Under the pieces are notes generated by a model that was given only the letters and a program-made list of their open reading frames with translations, did no database searches and was not told where the DNA came from. Below are positions 1 to 7,695 of a DNA stretch of 41,233 nucleotides, in pieces. The position numbers were made by a program, and so were the translations under genes. How positions within the stretch are numbered: position 1 is the first letter of the stretch; each line of letters begins with the position of its first letter. This stretch comes from Phaeospirillum sp. (GTDB taxonomy: Bacteria > Pseudomonadota > Alphaproteobacteria > Rhodospirillales > Magnetospirillaceae). The stretch lies in assembly GCA_030824585.1 (NCBI GenBank), contig JAVBXM010000011.1, positions 1 through 41,233 on the forward strand. The letters are read 5' to 3'.

Positions 1-102
1 ACCCTTTCGGTGGATCACCGGGTGGTCGACGGCGCGGTGGGGGCGGAATTCCTGGCCGCCTTCAAGACGCTGATCGAAGACCCGCTCGCCATGCTGCTGT
101 AG
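1..102 (+). CDS. pdhC: Dihydrolipoamide acyltransferase (E2), C-terminal end, partial
   Basis: Only the last 33 codons are present; the gene enters from the left edge and stops at TAG 100-102. The tail reads [20 protein letters not shown] and carries the HxxxDG active-site motif (HRVVDG) of the acyltransferase domain of 2-oxo acid dehydrogenase complexes. In this family the His and Asp catalyse acyl transfer from lipoamide to CoA. The motif context with GAEFLAAFK resembles the pyruvate dehydrogenase E2 more than the 2-oxoglutarate or branched-chain enzyme, but 33 residues cannot settle this. The nitroreductase gene starts 13 bases downstream, so the two are probably cotranscribed. Confidence 0.8.
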   Translation, partial: TLSVDHRVVDGAVGAEFLAAFKTLIEDPLAMLL

Positions 103-115
103 GGAGGGACGCGTC

Positions 116-670
116 ATGATACCCAGCTTGGACCAGCTTCTTCTCCAGCGGCGAAGCCTGCGCTCGTTCAGCGACCATCCCATCGGGCGCCCGGCGTTGC
201 TGCGGATGTTCGAGGCGGCGCGGTGGGCCGCCTCCGCCTTCAACGAGCAGCCGTGGAGCTATGTGGTGCTGGATGATCCGCAGTCGGAGGTCCGGTCGCG
301 GGTCCTCGACAGCATGGAGCCCCATAACCGGTCCTGGGCGGAAAAGGCCCCGGTGATCCTGGCCTCGGTGGCGCAACTGGGGTTTCGCGGCCGCGACGGC
401 GCCAACCGTCACGCCCATCACGATGTCGGCCAGGCCAACGCCCATCTGGCGCTGCGGGCGGCCGAACTTGGCCTGACCGTTCACATGATCGGCGGCTTCA
501 AGCCCCAGGCCGCGGCCGAGGCCTTGAACCTTGCGAGCGGTTTCGAGGTGGTGGCGTTGATGGCCGTCGCCTATCCCGGCCCGGCCGAGGCGCTGCCCGA
601 GCCCCTGCGGCTCCGGGAGACGGCGCCCCGCGTCCGCCGCGAGATCGGCGAGTTCGTCCGCTTCGGCTAG
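116..670 (+). CDS. Nitroreductase family protein
   Basis: A 184-residue protein with the N-terminal signature of the FMN-dependent nitroreductase fold: RRSLRSFSDHPI (FMN-phosphate-binding arginines), then a helix and SAFNEQPWSYVVLDD. Members are dimeric flavoproteins using NAD(P)H to reduce nitro groups, quinones, flavins or enones; the substrate here cannot be read from sequence. The length is typical of the short subfamily. The start has a strong ribosome site, GGGAGGG at 102-108, seven bases before ATG. It follows the E2 gene by 13 bases and is probably the last gene of that operon, ending in a hairpin-rich gap shared with the convergent thioesterase gene. Confidence 0.85.
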   Translation: MIPSLDQLLLQRRSLRSFSDHPIGRPALLRMFEAARWAASAFNEQPWSYVVLDDPQSEVRSRVLDSMEPHNRSWAEKAPVILASVAQLGFRGRDGANRHAHHDVGQANAHLALRAAELGLTVHMIGGFKPQAAAEALNLASGFEVVALMAVAYPGPAEALPEPLRLRETAPRVRREIGEFVRFG

Positions 671-727
671 AGTTCTTCGGAATCGGAAAGTCGAAAAACT
701 CTTAAGCCCGAGCGGCGCCCGAGCCCT

Positions 728-746
728 GAAAAAGCGGAGCTTTTTC
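728..746. terminator. Bidirectional terminator-like hairpin
   Basis: GAAAAAGC (728-735), loop GGA, GCTTTTTC (739-746): a perfect 8-bp stem whose arms carry the A-run and the T-run, so it can end transcripts from either side. It lies between the convergent nitroreductase and thioesterase genes. Confidence 0.55.
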
Positions 747-760
747 GTATATACAGAATC

Positions 761-795
761 CTGGAGTGCTTCAGCTTGAAGCTGATGCACTCCAG
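761..795. repeat. 35-bp near-perfect palindrome overlapping a stop codon
   Basis: Left arm CTGGAGTGCTTCAGCTT (761-777), one central G, right arm AAGCTGATGCACTCCAG (779-795). The arms pair over 17 positions with a single mismatch. The element covers the last codons and stop of the minus-strand thioesterase gene (stop 771-773). It could be a terminator or an intergenic repeat that has moved into the gene end. Confidence 0.7.
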
Positions 796-1205
796 GCGGA
801 AAAGGCGGTGATCACCCGGGGCGGAAGCGGGGCCGCCTTGATTCGTCCCCGTTCGGCGTCGAACACCGTCCATACCCTGGTTTCCGAGCATTCCACGGCC
901 ACCACGTCGCCATTGCGGACGACGTGCTGAAGCTCGAAGGCGCTGCGGTGCAAGGCGGTCACCGTGGTCTCGATGACCAGGTCGTCGCCCCAGCGGCTCG
1001 GCGCCTTGAACTGTGCCTTGTTGTCGACCAGCGGAATGCCGTCGATGCCGAATTCCTCGATCATGGATTTCAGGGACATCCCCGCCCGGGCCAGCAGGGC
1101 GTGCACCGAGAAGTCGAACCAGACGAAGTAATTGGGGTTGAAGACGATGCCGGACGGGTCGCAATGGCCGAATTCGACATGGACGGATCGGGAGTTGGAC
1201 AGCAT
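771..1205 (-). CDS. 4-hydroxybenzoyl-CoA-type thioesterase (hotdog fold)
   Basis: A 144-residue single-domain hotdog protein. The N-terminal stretch VEFGHCDPSGIVFNPNYF matches the active-site loop of the Pseudomonas 4-hydroxybenzoyl-CoA thioesterase family, with the catalytic aspartate at D16 (GHCDPSGIV). Such enzymes hydrolyse aromatic or short acyl-CoA thioesters in the cytoplasm; the exact acyl group is unknown. ATG 1205 has GGAAG seven bases upstream. The gene points away from the molybdoenzyme operon, and a terminator-like hairpin lies in its leader about 95 bases upstream. Its 3' end runs into a 35-bp palindrome, so the last residues (SAWSASASS) are repeat-encoded and may not be conserved. 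Confidence 0.85.
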   Translation of the reverse strand: MLSNSRSVHVEFGHCDPSGIVFNPNYFVWFDFSVHALLARAGMSLKSMIEEFGIDGIPLVDNKAQFKAPSRWGDDLVIETTVTALHRSAFELQHVVRNGDVVAVECSETRVWTVFDAERGRIKAAPLPPRVITAFSAWSASASS

Positions 1206-1298
1206 GGAGGGTCTTCCACCGGCTGGGAGTTGCGGGCTGCGGAATCCTGAGGGGATCGGGTGCGTGCTGCAAGCAATCTCCCTGGGACATTGTTGGGG

Positions 1299-1329
1299 AA
1301 AAAGGGGCCGGACGAATTCTCGTCCGGCC
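1299..1329 (-). terminator. Rho-independent terminator-like hairpin in thioesterase leader
   Basis: Read on the minus strand: GGCCGGACGA, loop GAAT, TCGTCCGGCC, then CC and TTTTT. The 10-bp stem is perfect (1306-1315 with 1320-1329) and the T-run maps to 1299-1303. No minus-strand gene lies just upstream, so it would end either a small RNA or the thioesterase leader transcript (attenuation). Confidence 0.55.
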
Positions 1330-1515
1330 AGGAGAGGGTATGGCGGCCCGGTGTCCGGTCAGGAGTGGGGAGAACAATATCCAGACGTACCGGCGCGGTT
1401 CAAAGGAACCATGGCCAGGGTAGCAATGGGCGGCGGCTGACATGGTTTCCAATTAATATTTCAGCGTTTTGATTTTCAGAACGCTCCCCCCGGGGCATTT
1501 TTCAATCATTCAGGT

Positions 1516-1533
1516 GTATGCGGTCTTGCATAC
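1516..1533. promoter_or_regulatory. Inverted repeat, candidate operator of the molybdoenzyme operon
   Basis: GTATGC (1516-1521), six-base spacer, GCATAC (1528-1533): a perfect dyad with the size and spacing of a site for a dimeric helix-turn-helix repressor. It is about 165 bases upstream of the start at 1698, in AT-rich DNA. No regulator gene is adjacent. Confidence 0.35.
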
Positions 1534-1697
1534 CCGTAATATCCCGGAGATGGGGTGTTCGATTTCTGCGAACGCTCTGCGCCGAGATTAAATCAAAGAC
1601 CGAAACATCCCCAGCATACAGTGATGCGATCATCGCTGTTGTGCCGCATGGCCACGGCGCATTGCTTTTGCGGTTCTTGATTCGAGGAGAAAGCGTG

Positions 1698-3839
1698 ATG
1701 ACGCCAGCCGAGGTGTCCGTTGAAGCGGCCGATGGCGAGACGACCATTCTGAAGAGCGTCTGCCGGTCCTGTCACGGCGGCTGCGGTACCTTGCTTCACG
1801 TTCGGGGCGGAGAGCTGGTCAAGGTGGAGGGCGACCCGGATTCGCCGCTCAATCGCGGCCGCCTGTGCCCCATCGGCACCGTGACCCGCGATCTGGTCTA
1901 CCACCCAGACCGGCTGAAATACCCCATGCGCCGGGCGGGCAAGCGCGGCTCGGGCCAGTGGGACCGCATCACCTGGGACGAGGCGCTGGACGAGATCGCC
2001 ACCCGGCTGGGCGACATCAAGGCGCGCTACGGCGCCGAGTCCATTGCCTTGGGCACCGGTACCGGGCGGCATCATATCCGCTGGGTCTCGCGCTTCGGCC
2101 ATGCGCTCGGCACTCCCAACTGGGCCGAGCCGGGTTTCGCCCAGTGCTTCCACCCCCGGGTCAACACCTGCATCCTGACCATGGGCGACTACCCGGTCTG
2201 CGACTTCACCGGTGACGTTGCCGCCGAGACCATCATGTATTGGGGCCACAACCCGGTGAATTCCGGGCCGGACGGCGAGACCCGCTTCAACGCCCGCGAT
2301 TCGGCGGCGGCGGCCAAGCACATCATCGTGGTCGACCCGCGCGAGACCGAGCTGGCCAAGCGGGCCGAGATCTGGCTGCAGGTGCGGCCCGGCGCCGACG
2401 ACGCCCTGGGACTGGCCATGCTCAACGTCATCATCGGCGAAAAGCTTTACGACGAGGCATTCGTCGGCCGCTGGACCCACGGCTTCGCCGAACTGGCGGC
2501 CCATGTGCGGCAATACGCGCCGGAATGGGCCGAGCCTATCACCTGGGTCCCGGCCGACAAGATCCGGGCGGCGGCCCGACTGTTCGCCCGGAGCAAGCCG
2601 GCCCTGCTGGAATGGGGCTGCGCCATCGAGCACACGCCCAAATGCATCCAGACCATCCGGGCGCTCTCGATGATTCCGGTGCTGACCGGCAATATCGAGA
2701 TTCCCGGTGGCTGGGTGTTCGGCATGAAGGGCATCGGACGCTTCCCCAGCCTGATCGAACTGCTGAGCCCGGAAGCCAACGCCAAGCGCCTGGGCGGGCA
2801 GCAGTTCAAGCTGCTGGGCGGCGAGGGGGCCGACCTGCCGGCCGCCCATATCCCGACCCTGCTGCAGGCCATGCGCGAGGGCAAGCCCTATCCGGTCAAG
2901 GCGTTCCTGGTGTTCGGCAACAACACGTTGACCACCTACGCCAATTCCTCGCTGGTCCATGAATCCCTGATGAAGCTGGACTTCATGGTCAATGCCGACC
3001 TGTTCATGACCCCCACCGCCGAACTGGCCGACATCGTCCTGCCCGCCGCGTCGTGGCCGGAACTGGACCAGATCGCCGGCCTGCCGACCATCGCCGCCAA
3101 CGTGGTGCTGGGCCAGCAGAAATCGGTCCGGGTGCACGAATGCAAGGCCGACGAGGAGATCTTCACCGAACTGGCGCGGCGCATGAACCTGCCCGGCTGT
3201 ACCGAGCCGGTGCGCGACGTGCTGGATTCCCAGTTGAAGGGCTTGGGCATCACCTTCGAGGAACTGACCAAAAAGGGCTTCGTCAAGGTGCCGTTCAAGT
3301 ACGGCAAGCACGAGGAGAAGGGCTTCAAGACGCCGACCGGCAAGATCGAGCTCTATTCCACCCGGCTGGAGGACATGGGCTACGCCCCGCTGCCCTATTA
3401 CGAGGAACCGCCGGAAAGCCCGATCTCGGCCCCCGAGGTCGCCAGGGACTTTCCCCTGGTGCTGACCACCGGCGGGCGCATTCCCTTCTACTTCAATTCG
3501 GAACACCGCCAGTTGCCCCGCTTGCGCAAGGCGCGGCGCGATCCGCAGGCGGAAATCCACCCCGAGACCGCCGCCCGCTTCGGCATCGGCAACGGCGATT
3601 GGATGTGGATCGAGACCCGGCGCGGCCGCATGAAGCAGAAGGCCAAGGTCACCACCGGCATCGACGCCCGCGTGATCAACGCCGAGCACGCCTGGTGGTT
3701 CCCCGACGAGGAGGGGCCCGAGTACGGAGTCTGGAAGTCCAACGTCAATCTGCTGACCAACAGCGAACCGCCCTACGACCCGGCCATGGGCACCTATCAG
3801 CTCCGTGCGCTCCTGTGCCGGATCGGCAAGGCGGAATAA
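1698..3839 (+). CDS. Molybdopterin oxidoreductase, DMSO reductase superfamily, single subunit
   Basis: A 713-residue protein. C22, C25, C29 and C57 (CRSCHGGCG ... GRLC) form the N-terminal [4Fe-4S] site, followed by the large molybdopterin domain (IMYWGHNPVNSG, VVDPRETELAKRAEIWLQVRPG) and a C-terminal molydopterin dinucleotide-binding domain from about residue 570 (LVLTTGGRIPFYFNSEHRQ). C150 (AQCFHPRVN) sits where family members have the Mo/W-ligating residue. There is no Tat signal, so it should be cytoplasmic, and no adjacent iron-sulfur or membrane subunit. This resembles the acetylene hydratase / transhydroxylase / phenylacetyl-CoA oxidoreductase branch more than respiratory reductases; the reaction is unknown. 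Start: ATG 1698 with GAGGAG eight bases upstream; GTG 1695 is possible. First gene of a probable operon. Confidence 0.85.
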   Translation: MTPAEVSVEAADGETTILKSVCRSCHGGCGTLLHVRGGELVKVEGDPDSPLNRGRLCPIGTVTRDLVYHPDRLKYPMRRAGKRGSGQWDRITWDEALDEIATRLGDIKARYGAESIALGTGTGRHHIRWVSRFGHALGTPNWAEPGFAQCFHPRVNTCILTMGDYPVCDFTGDVAAETIMYWGHNPVNSGPDGETRFNARDSAAAAKHIIVVDPRETELAKRAEIWLQVRPGADDALGLAMLNVIIGEKLYDEAFVGRWTHGFAELAAHVRQYAPEWAEPITWVPADKIRAAARLFARSKPALLEWGCAIEHTPKCIQTIRALSMIPVLTGNIEIPGGWVFGMKGIGRFPSLIELLSPEANAKRLGGQQFKLLGGEGADLPAAHIPTLLQAMREGKPYPVKAFLVFGNNTLTTYANSSLVHESLMKLDFMVNADLFMTPTAELADIVLPAASWPELDQIAGLPTIAANVVLGQQKSVRVHECKADEEIFTELARRMNLPGCTEPVRDVLDSQLKGLGITFEELTKKGFVKVPFKYGKHEEKGFKTPTGKIELYSTRLEDMGYAPLPYYEEPPESPISAPEVARDFPLVLTTGGRIPFYFNSEHRQLPRLRKARRDPQAEIHPETAARFGIGNGDWMWIETRRGRMKQKAKVTTGIDARVINAEHAWWFPDEEGPEYGVWKSNVNLLTNSEPPYDPAMGTYQLRALLCRIGKAE

Positions 3840-3863
3840 CCACGAAAACGGGAGGTTAGAGGC

Positions 3864-5060
3864 ATGCATCAAACATTCAGGACGATGGCGCTGGCCGCAT
3901 TGGCCGGGCTGGCAGCCTTGGCGGTACACCCCGCCGGCGCGGAGACGGTCAAGGTCGGGGTGATCCTGACCTATTCCGGGCGTGATGCCGCGCTGGGCGA
4001 GCAGATCGACCGGGCCATCAATCTCTACATCAAGCTGCACGGCGCCGAATTGCCGGCGGGAACCAATGTCGAACTGGTTCGGCGCGACGATACCGGTCCC
4101 AACCCGGATGTCGCCAAGCGTCTGGCCCAGGAACTGATCCTGCGCGAGAAGGTCCAGATGCTGACCGGCGGCCAGTGGACGCCCAACGCCACGGCGGTGG
4201 CGGCACTGTCCAAGGAGGCCAGGATTCCCTTCGTGGTCATGACGGCCGGCGGGTCGGCGGTGACCGAGCAATCCCCCTATGTGATCCGCACCGGCTGGAC
4301 CCTGTGGCAGACCAGCTACCCCATCGGCCAGTGGGCGGCCAAGCAGGGCATGAAGAAGGCCTATACCGTGGTCAGCGACTTCGCGCCCGGCCATGACGGC
4401 GAGACCGCCTTCATCAAGGGCTTCACCGAGAATGGCGGCGAAGTGATCGGTTCGATCCGCATTCCGCTGAAGACCAGCGACTACCTGCCCTATCTGCAGA
4501 AGGTCAAGGAAGCCAATCCCGAGACGGTCTACCTGTTCAATCCCGGCGGCCCCCAGGCCACCGCCTTCATGAAGGCGTTCGACGACATCGGGCTGGCCCG
4601 GTCCAAGGTGAAGATCATCGGGCCCGGCGACATCACCAGCGACGACGAACTGCCCAACATGGGCAAGGCGGCGCTGGGCGTCACCACCTTGCTGCAGTAT
4701 TCCCCCTCGGGCGACCGGCCGGAGAACAAGGAGTTCGTGGCGGCCTGGAAGAAGGAATACGGCGAGGCGTCGGTTCCCACCTTCTTCGCCGTGGCCGGCT
4801 GGGACGGCATGAAGGCCGTCTTCGACGCCATCATCGCCCAGAAGGGCAAGATGGACGCGGACAAGACCATCGCCTTCCTGTCCAACTGGTCCAACCCCAA
4901 GAGCCCGCGCGGCCCGATCAAGATCGACCCGGCCACCCGCGATATCGTCCAGAACCAGTATATCCGCCGTGTCGAGGACGTGGGCGGCAAGCTGGTCAAC
5001 GTGGAGATCGAGACCATTCCCCAGGTCGCCGATCCGTGGAAGGCCATGAAGGCGAAGTAG
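3864..5060 (+). CDS. Periplasmic substrate-binding protein, branched-chain amino acid (LivJ/HAAT) type
   Basis: A 398-residue protein with a clear Sec signal peptide (hydrophobic ALAALAGLAALAV, predicted cut after AGA at residue 26). The mature part begins ETVKVGVILTYSG, the start of the type I periplasmic-binding fold (Peripla_BP_6), and continues with GGQWTPNATAVAALSKEARIPFVVMTAGGS. Such proteins bind amino acids, amides, or aromatic and dicarboxylic acids and normally feed an ABC permease. No permease or ATPase genes are adjacent; instead an MFS carrier follows. It therefore either uses a remote ABC system or acts as a receptor. GGGAGG at 3850-3855 precedes ATG by eight bases, and the gene follows the molybdoenzyme by 24 bases. 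Confidence 0.88.
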   Translation: MHQTFRTMALAALAGLAALAVHPAGAETVKVGVILTYSGRDAALGEQIDRAINLYIKLHGAELPAGTNVELVRRDDTGPNPDVAKRLAQELILREKVQMLTGGQWTPNATAVAALSKEARIPFVVMTAGGSAVTEQSPYVIRTGWTLWQTSYPIGQWAAKQGMKKAYTVVSDFAPGHDGETAFIKGFTENGGEVIGSIRIPLKTSDYLPYLQKVKEANPETVYLFNPGGPQATAFMKAFDDIGLARSKVKIIGPGDITSDDELPNMGKAALGVTTLLQYSPSGDRPENKEFVAAWKKEYGEASVPTFFAVAGWDGMKAVFDAIIAQKGKMDADKTIAFLSNWSNPKSPRGPIKIDPATRDIVQNQYIRRVEDVGGKLVNVEIETIPQVADPWKAMKAK

Positions 5061-5072
5061 TCGGCACTTTTC

Positions 5073-5102
5073 CCGGAGCCGGCCTTCAAACGCCGGCTCC
5101 GG
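5073..5102 (+). terminator. Hairpin after the binding-protein gene
   Basis: CCGGAGCCGGC (5073-5083), eight-base loop, GCCGGCTCCGG (5092-5102): a perfect 11-bp stem 12 bases after the stop codon. No T-run follows. It more likely protects the upstream mRNA or partly terminates than fully separates the MFS gene. Confidence 0.55.
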
Positions 5103-5144
5103 TCACATTGTGCCCACGGGCGGGACTGGTCGGAGATCACGGAA

Positions 5145-6350
5145 ATGGGGACGCAGGAAACGACACGGTGGCCCGTGGTCGGTGTTTCGATCCTGGCCGG
5201 AGTGGTGGCCGCGGCCCATATCGGAAAGGTGCCGACGGTCATTCCCGCCCTGCGCGGCGAACTCGGCCTGGGGCTGGTCGCCGCCGGCTGGGTCGTATCT
5301 ATGTTCAATACCCTGGGCTCGGCCTGCGGCATCGTCCAGGGCATGATCGGCGACACCCTGGGGCATCGCCGTTCGGCCCTTGTCGGCCTTCTCATGCTGG
5401 CGGTGGGCGGCGGGGTGGGGGCCATGTCCTCCGATCAGGTGCTGCTGCTGGTCGGGCGCTGCATCGAAGGGGTCGGATTCATCTCGGTGGTGGTCTCCTG
5501 CCCGGGCCTGATCCTGGCGGTGACGGCGCCCCGCGACCTGCGGCTGACATTCGGGCTGCTGGGGGTCTACATGCCGACCGGCGTGGCGGTGGCCCTGGCC
5601 CTGGCGCCCCTCATCGAATCGGCGCTGGGATGGCGGGGGCTGTGGCTGGTGCTGGCCGCCGTTTCCCTGGGCATGGCCGTCCTCCTGGCATGGATCACCC
5701 GAGGCCTGCCGAGGAACGCCGCCGCCCCCGGCGCAGGCACGGCCCGGGGCATCGCCGATGACCTGCTGCTGACGCTCCGGCAGCCGGGGCTGTGGTGGCT
5801 GGCCGCCGCTTTCACGGCCTACACCATCCAGTGGTCGTCCCTGCTGGTATGGTTGCCCAGCGTACTCATGGAAACCCGGCACACCGATGCCGTCAGTGCC
5901 GCCGGGCTTACCGCCCTGATCGCGGCCGCCAATGCCCCCGGCGGTGTTCTTGGCGCCTGGCTGCTGCACCGTCGCATCCCTCGCGGCCAGTTGGTCATCG
6001 TCGCCAATGCGGCGATGGGGGTGTGCTGCATCGGGATTTTCTCGTCCGCGCTCAGCGACCAGATGCGCTTTGCGCTGTGCCTGCTCTTTTCCGGGCTGGG
6101 CGGGATCTTGCCGTCCGCCGTGCTTGGCGGCACCGCGGTGCACGCCTCCGGGCCACGCCGGATCGGCGCGGCCAATGGAATGGTCATCCAGGGGTCCAAT
6201 CTCGGCCAGTTGATCGGCCCGCTGACGGCGGCAGGCCTGGTCAGCCTGTTCGGCAATTGGGACAGCGTCCGCACCTTCCTGCTGGGAGCGGCGATGCTTG
6301 GGGCGGTCGCCGGTCTTCTGGTCGAGCAGAGCGAGCGAAGGCTGTCCTAG
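5145..6350 (+). CDS. MFS transporter (CynX/NimT-like)
   Basis: A 401-residue protein with about twelve hydrophobic segments. The loop between TM2 and TM3 carries the MFS signature in the form GMIGDTLGHRRSALVG, and a second half-repeat starts near residue 205 (LRQPGLWWLAAAFTAYTIQW). It resembles the cyanate/2-nitroimidazole (CynX/NimT) group of inner-membrane permeases. Substrate and direction cannot be read. It lies 84 bases after the binding-protein gene, separated by a strong hairpin, and is probably the last gene of the operon with the molybdoenzyme, where it may import the substrate or export the product. No strong ribosome site is seen before ATG 5145. Confidence 0.8.
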   Translation: MGTQETTRWPVVGVSILAGVVAAAHIGKVPTVIPALRGELGLGLVAAGWVVSMFNTLGSACGIVQGMIGDTLGHRRSALVGLLMLAVGGGVGAMSSDQVLLLVGRCIEGVGFISVVVSCPGLILAVTAPRDLRLTFGLLGVYMPTGVAVALALAPLIESALGWRGLWLVLAAVSLGMAVLLAWITRGLPRNAAAPGAGTARGIADDLLLTLRQPGLWWLAAAFTAYTIQWSSLLVWLPSVLMETRHTDAVSAAGLTALIAAANAPGGVLGAWLLHRRIPRGQLVIVANAAMGVCCIGIFSSALSDQMRFALCLLFSGLGGILPSAVLGGTAVHASGPRRIGAANGMVIQGSNLGQLIGPLTAAGLVSLFGNWDSVRTFLLGAAMLGAVAGLLVEQSERRLS

Positions 6351-6436
6351 TTCAGGCGCCGAGTGACGCGCCGGTTTGGCGGGGCCTGTCCGACAGGGCG
6401 GAACGGTGACGGAGAGACGCAAGGGAAGAGATGACG

Positions 6437-6456
6437 CACGGGCATGCAGGCCCGTG
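6437..6456 (+). terminator. Weak hairpin after the MFS gene
   Basis: CACGGGC (6437-6443), loop ATGCAG, GCCCGTG (6450-6456), 87 bases after the MFS stop. There is no T-run, so termination is only a suggestion. Confidence 0.3.
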
Positions 6457-6630
6457 TCCATCCCCACCATTCATGTCGCAAGGCGGGGATGCTCCGGACG
6501 ATGGCCAAGGCCCCCGCGGGAGGTGATTGGCGATTCCCGGCTGTGATATTGGCGGGCCCATCCCGCCGGGTGGCGCAAATGCCTCAACCGGTGGCTCCAA
6601 TGTGCTATGTTGTCCGGATGGAGCCAACAT

Positions 6631-6867
6631 ATGTCCTGGTTTAAACGCGCCACCCCTCCCGTCAAGCCGGGAGACCGCTTTGTCAAGATCGGGGACCAGC
6701 CCAACAAGGTGTGGGTGGTGTCTCGGGTTTGGGAAACGGTCGACGGCATTCCCCACGTTCGGATGGAGAGCTTTCTTCATCAGGGCGAGACGCGGATTAT
6801 TTCCGTATCGGCATTGACCGACCCGCGATTCTTCGCGCCCGCTGCTCATGTCGAAATTCTGGCCTGA
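6631..6867 (+). CDS. Small conserved-looking protein of unknown function
   Basis: A 78-residue protein starting MSWFKRATPPVKPGDRFVKI. I do not recognise a family with certainty. It is a single small domain with alternating hydrophobic residues (RFVKIGD, VWVVSRVWE, HVRMESF, TRIISVSAL) that suggest a beta-barrel or SH3-like fold, and no signal peptide or membrane segment. The start at 6631 is supported by GGAG at 6620-6623, seven bases upstream; an in-frame ATG at 6607 lacks such a site. It stands alone before the exonuclease gene (96-base gap) and could be cotranscribed with it. Confidence 0.65.
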   Translation: MSWFKRATPPVKPGDRFVKIGDQPNKVWVVSRVWETVDGIPHVRMESFLHQGETRIISVSALTDPRFFAPAAHVEILA

Positions 6868-6963
6868 CAACGCCGGGTGCCATTTTCAGTCGCATGGCGT
6901 CGCTGGGCCGGCGACGGTGTTCTGACGTCGTGTTTCATCCGCAGCCCACAGGAACAAGCCGCC

Positions 6964-7629
6964 ATGCTGTCCCTTGACGATTTAACCTCCATCGACCGGA
7001 TCATCGCCATTGACGCGGAGACCACGGGTTTCAGGGTTCCGACGCCGGCCGAGATCGGGAAGATGCCAAAGGGGTTGCGCCTGCCCGGCGTGGTCATCGA
7101 GATCGGCTGCCTTGAATTGGTCCGGGGGGATGAGGGATGGAAAGCCGGCGAAAGCTGGCAGCGCCGCATCCAGCCTGGGGGGCCCATCTCCAAGGCGGCG
7201 ACCGAGGTCCATGGGATCAATCCCGTGGAATTGAAGAATGCCCCCTCATTCCGCGATGTCCTGGATGACTTCGAGGCCTTCATCGGCCAGGACGTGCTGC
7301 TTGCCCACAGCGCCGAGAACGAGATCGAGTTTCTCAATTTCGAGTACGCAAGAGCCGGGCGCTGCGGCTTTGCCGAGATGATTTTCAGCGACGCCGATTT
7401 CGTCTGCACCCAGGAGCTTTCCCGGCAGTTCTTCCCCGGCGTTCCGGGCTCGCTGGACGTGCTGTGTGATCGTCTGTGGGTCGATCGGTCAGACCGGTTC
7501 GAGCACCACGGGGCCCTGCTCGACGCCATCCTGACCGCCGAGGCCTTCATGAAGATGGCCGGCGGGTTTGTCCAGGACGATACCCGCTATATGAGCTTTG
7601 GGGATCAGCAGGGGCGGGGCGAGACCTGA
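6964..7629 (+). CDS. DnaQ-like DEDDh 3'-5' exonuclease
   Basis: A 221-residue single-domain nuclease. Exo I is IAIDAETTG with metal ligands D17 and E19, Exo II is LLAHSAENEIEFLNFE, and Exo III is FEHHGALLDAILTAEAF with the general-base His and the final Asp. This is the DEDDh pattern of the DNA polymerase III epsilon proofreading subunit and its stand-alone relatives. Length and sequence fit an accessory exonuclease rather than the housekeeping DnaQ, and no beta-clamp-binding tail is evident. The start at 6964 places the first strand directly before Exo I; AGGA lies about ten bases upstream. It converges on the cold-shock gene. Confidence 0.85.
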   Translation: MLSLDDLTSIDRIIAIDAETTGFRVPTPAEIGKMPKGLRLPGVVIEIGCLELVRGDEGWKAGESWQRRIQPGGPISKAATEVHGINPVELKNAPSFRDVLDDFEAFIGQDVLLAHSAENEIEFLNFEYARAGRCGFAEMIFSDADFVCTQELSRQFFPGVPGSLDVLCDRLWVDRSDRFEHHGALLDAILTAEAFMKMAGGFVQDDTRYMSFGDQQGRGET

Positions 7630-7652
7630 CGGACTCCCCCATCCTCCATGAA

Positions 7653-7684
7653 CACGGCCAGCAGTCGTATTGACGCTGGCCGTG
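7653..7684. terminator. Hairpin between convergent exonuclease and csp genes
   Basis: CACGGCCAGC (7653-7662), 12-base loop, GCTGGCCGTG (7675-7684): a perfect 10-bp stem just past both stop codons. Neither side has a T-run. Probable shared transcript end. Confidence 0.55.
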
Positions 7685-7695
7685 CCATTGGAAGG

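Larger units (their letters stand above)
1206..1697. other. Divergent intergenic region, thioesterase / molybdoenzyme
   Basis: About 490 bases without a convincing gene. It must hold the promoters of both flanking genes. Two structures stand out: a minus-strand terminator-like hairpin at 1299-1329 and an inverted repeat at 1516-1533. The part from about 1440 to 1640 is clearly AT-richer than the surroundings, as expected for promoter DNA. I could not assign -35/-10 boxes with confidence. Confidence 0.5.

Noticed and set aside
1366-1378. 13-base repeat TGGGGAGAACAAT, also at 19617-19629
   Set aside because: About a dozen 13-base matches are expected by chance in a window this long.
1649-1665. 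Sigma-54-like promoter, TGGCCACGG followed by TTGC, upstream of the molybdoenzyme
   Set aside because: GG and GC are separated by 12 bases; the sigma-54 sites need 10, so the spacing is wrong.
1593-4394. Very long minus-strand open frame opposite the molybdoenzyme and binding-protein genes
   Set aside because: High-GC genes often leave the opposite strand open. It shows no family motifs, no ribosome site, and covers two well-recognised genes.
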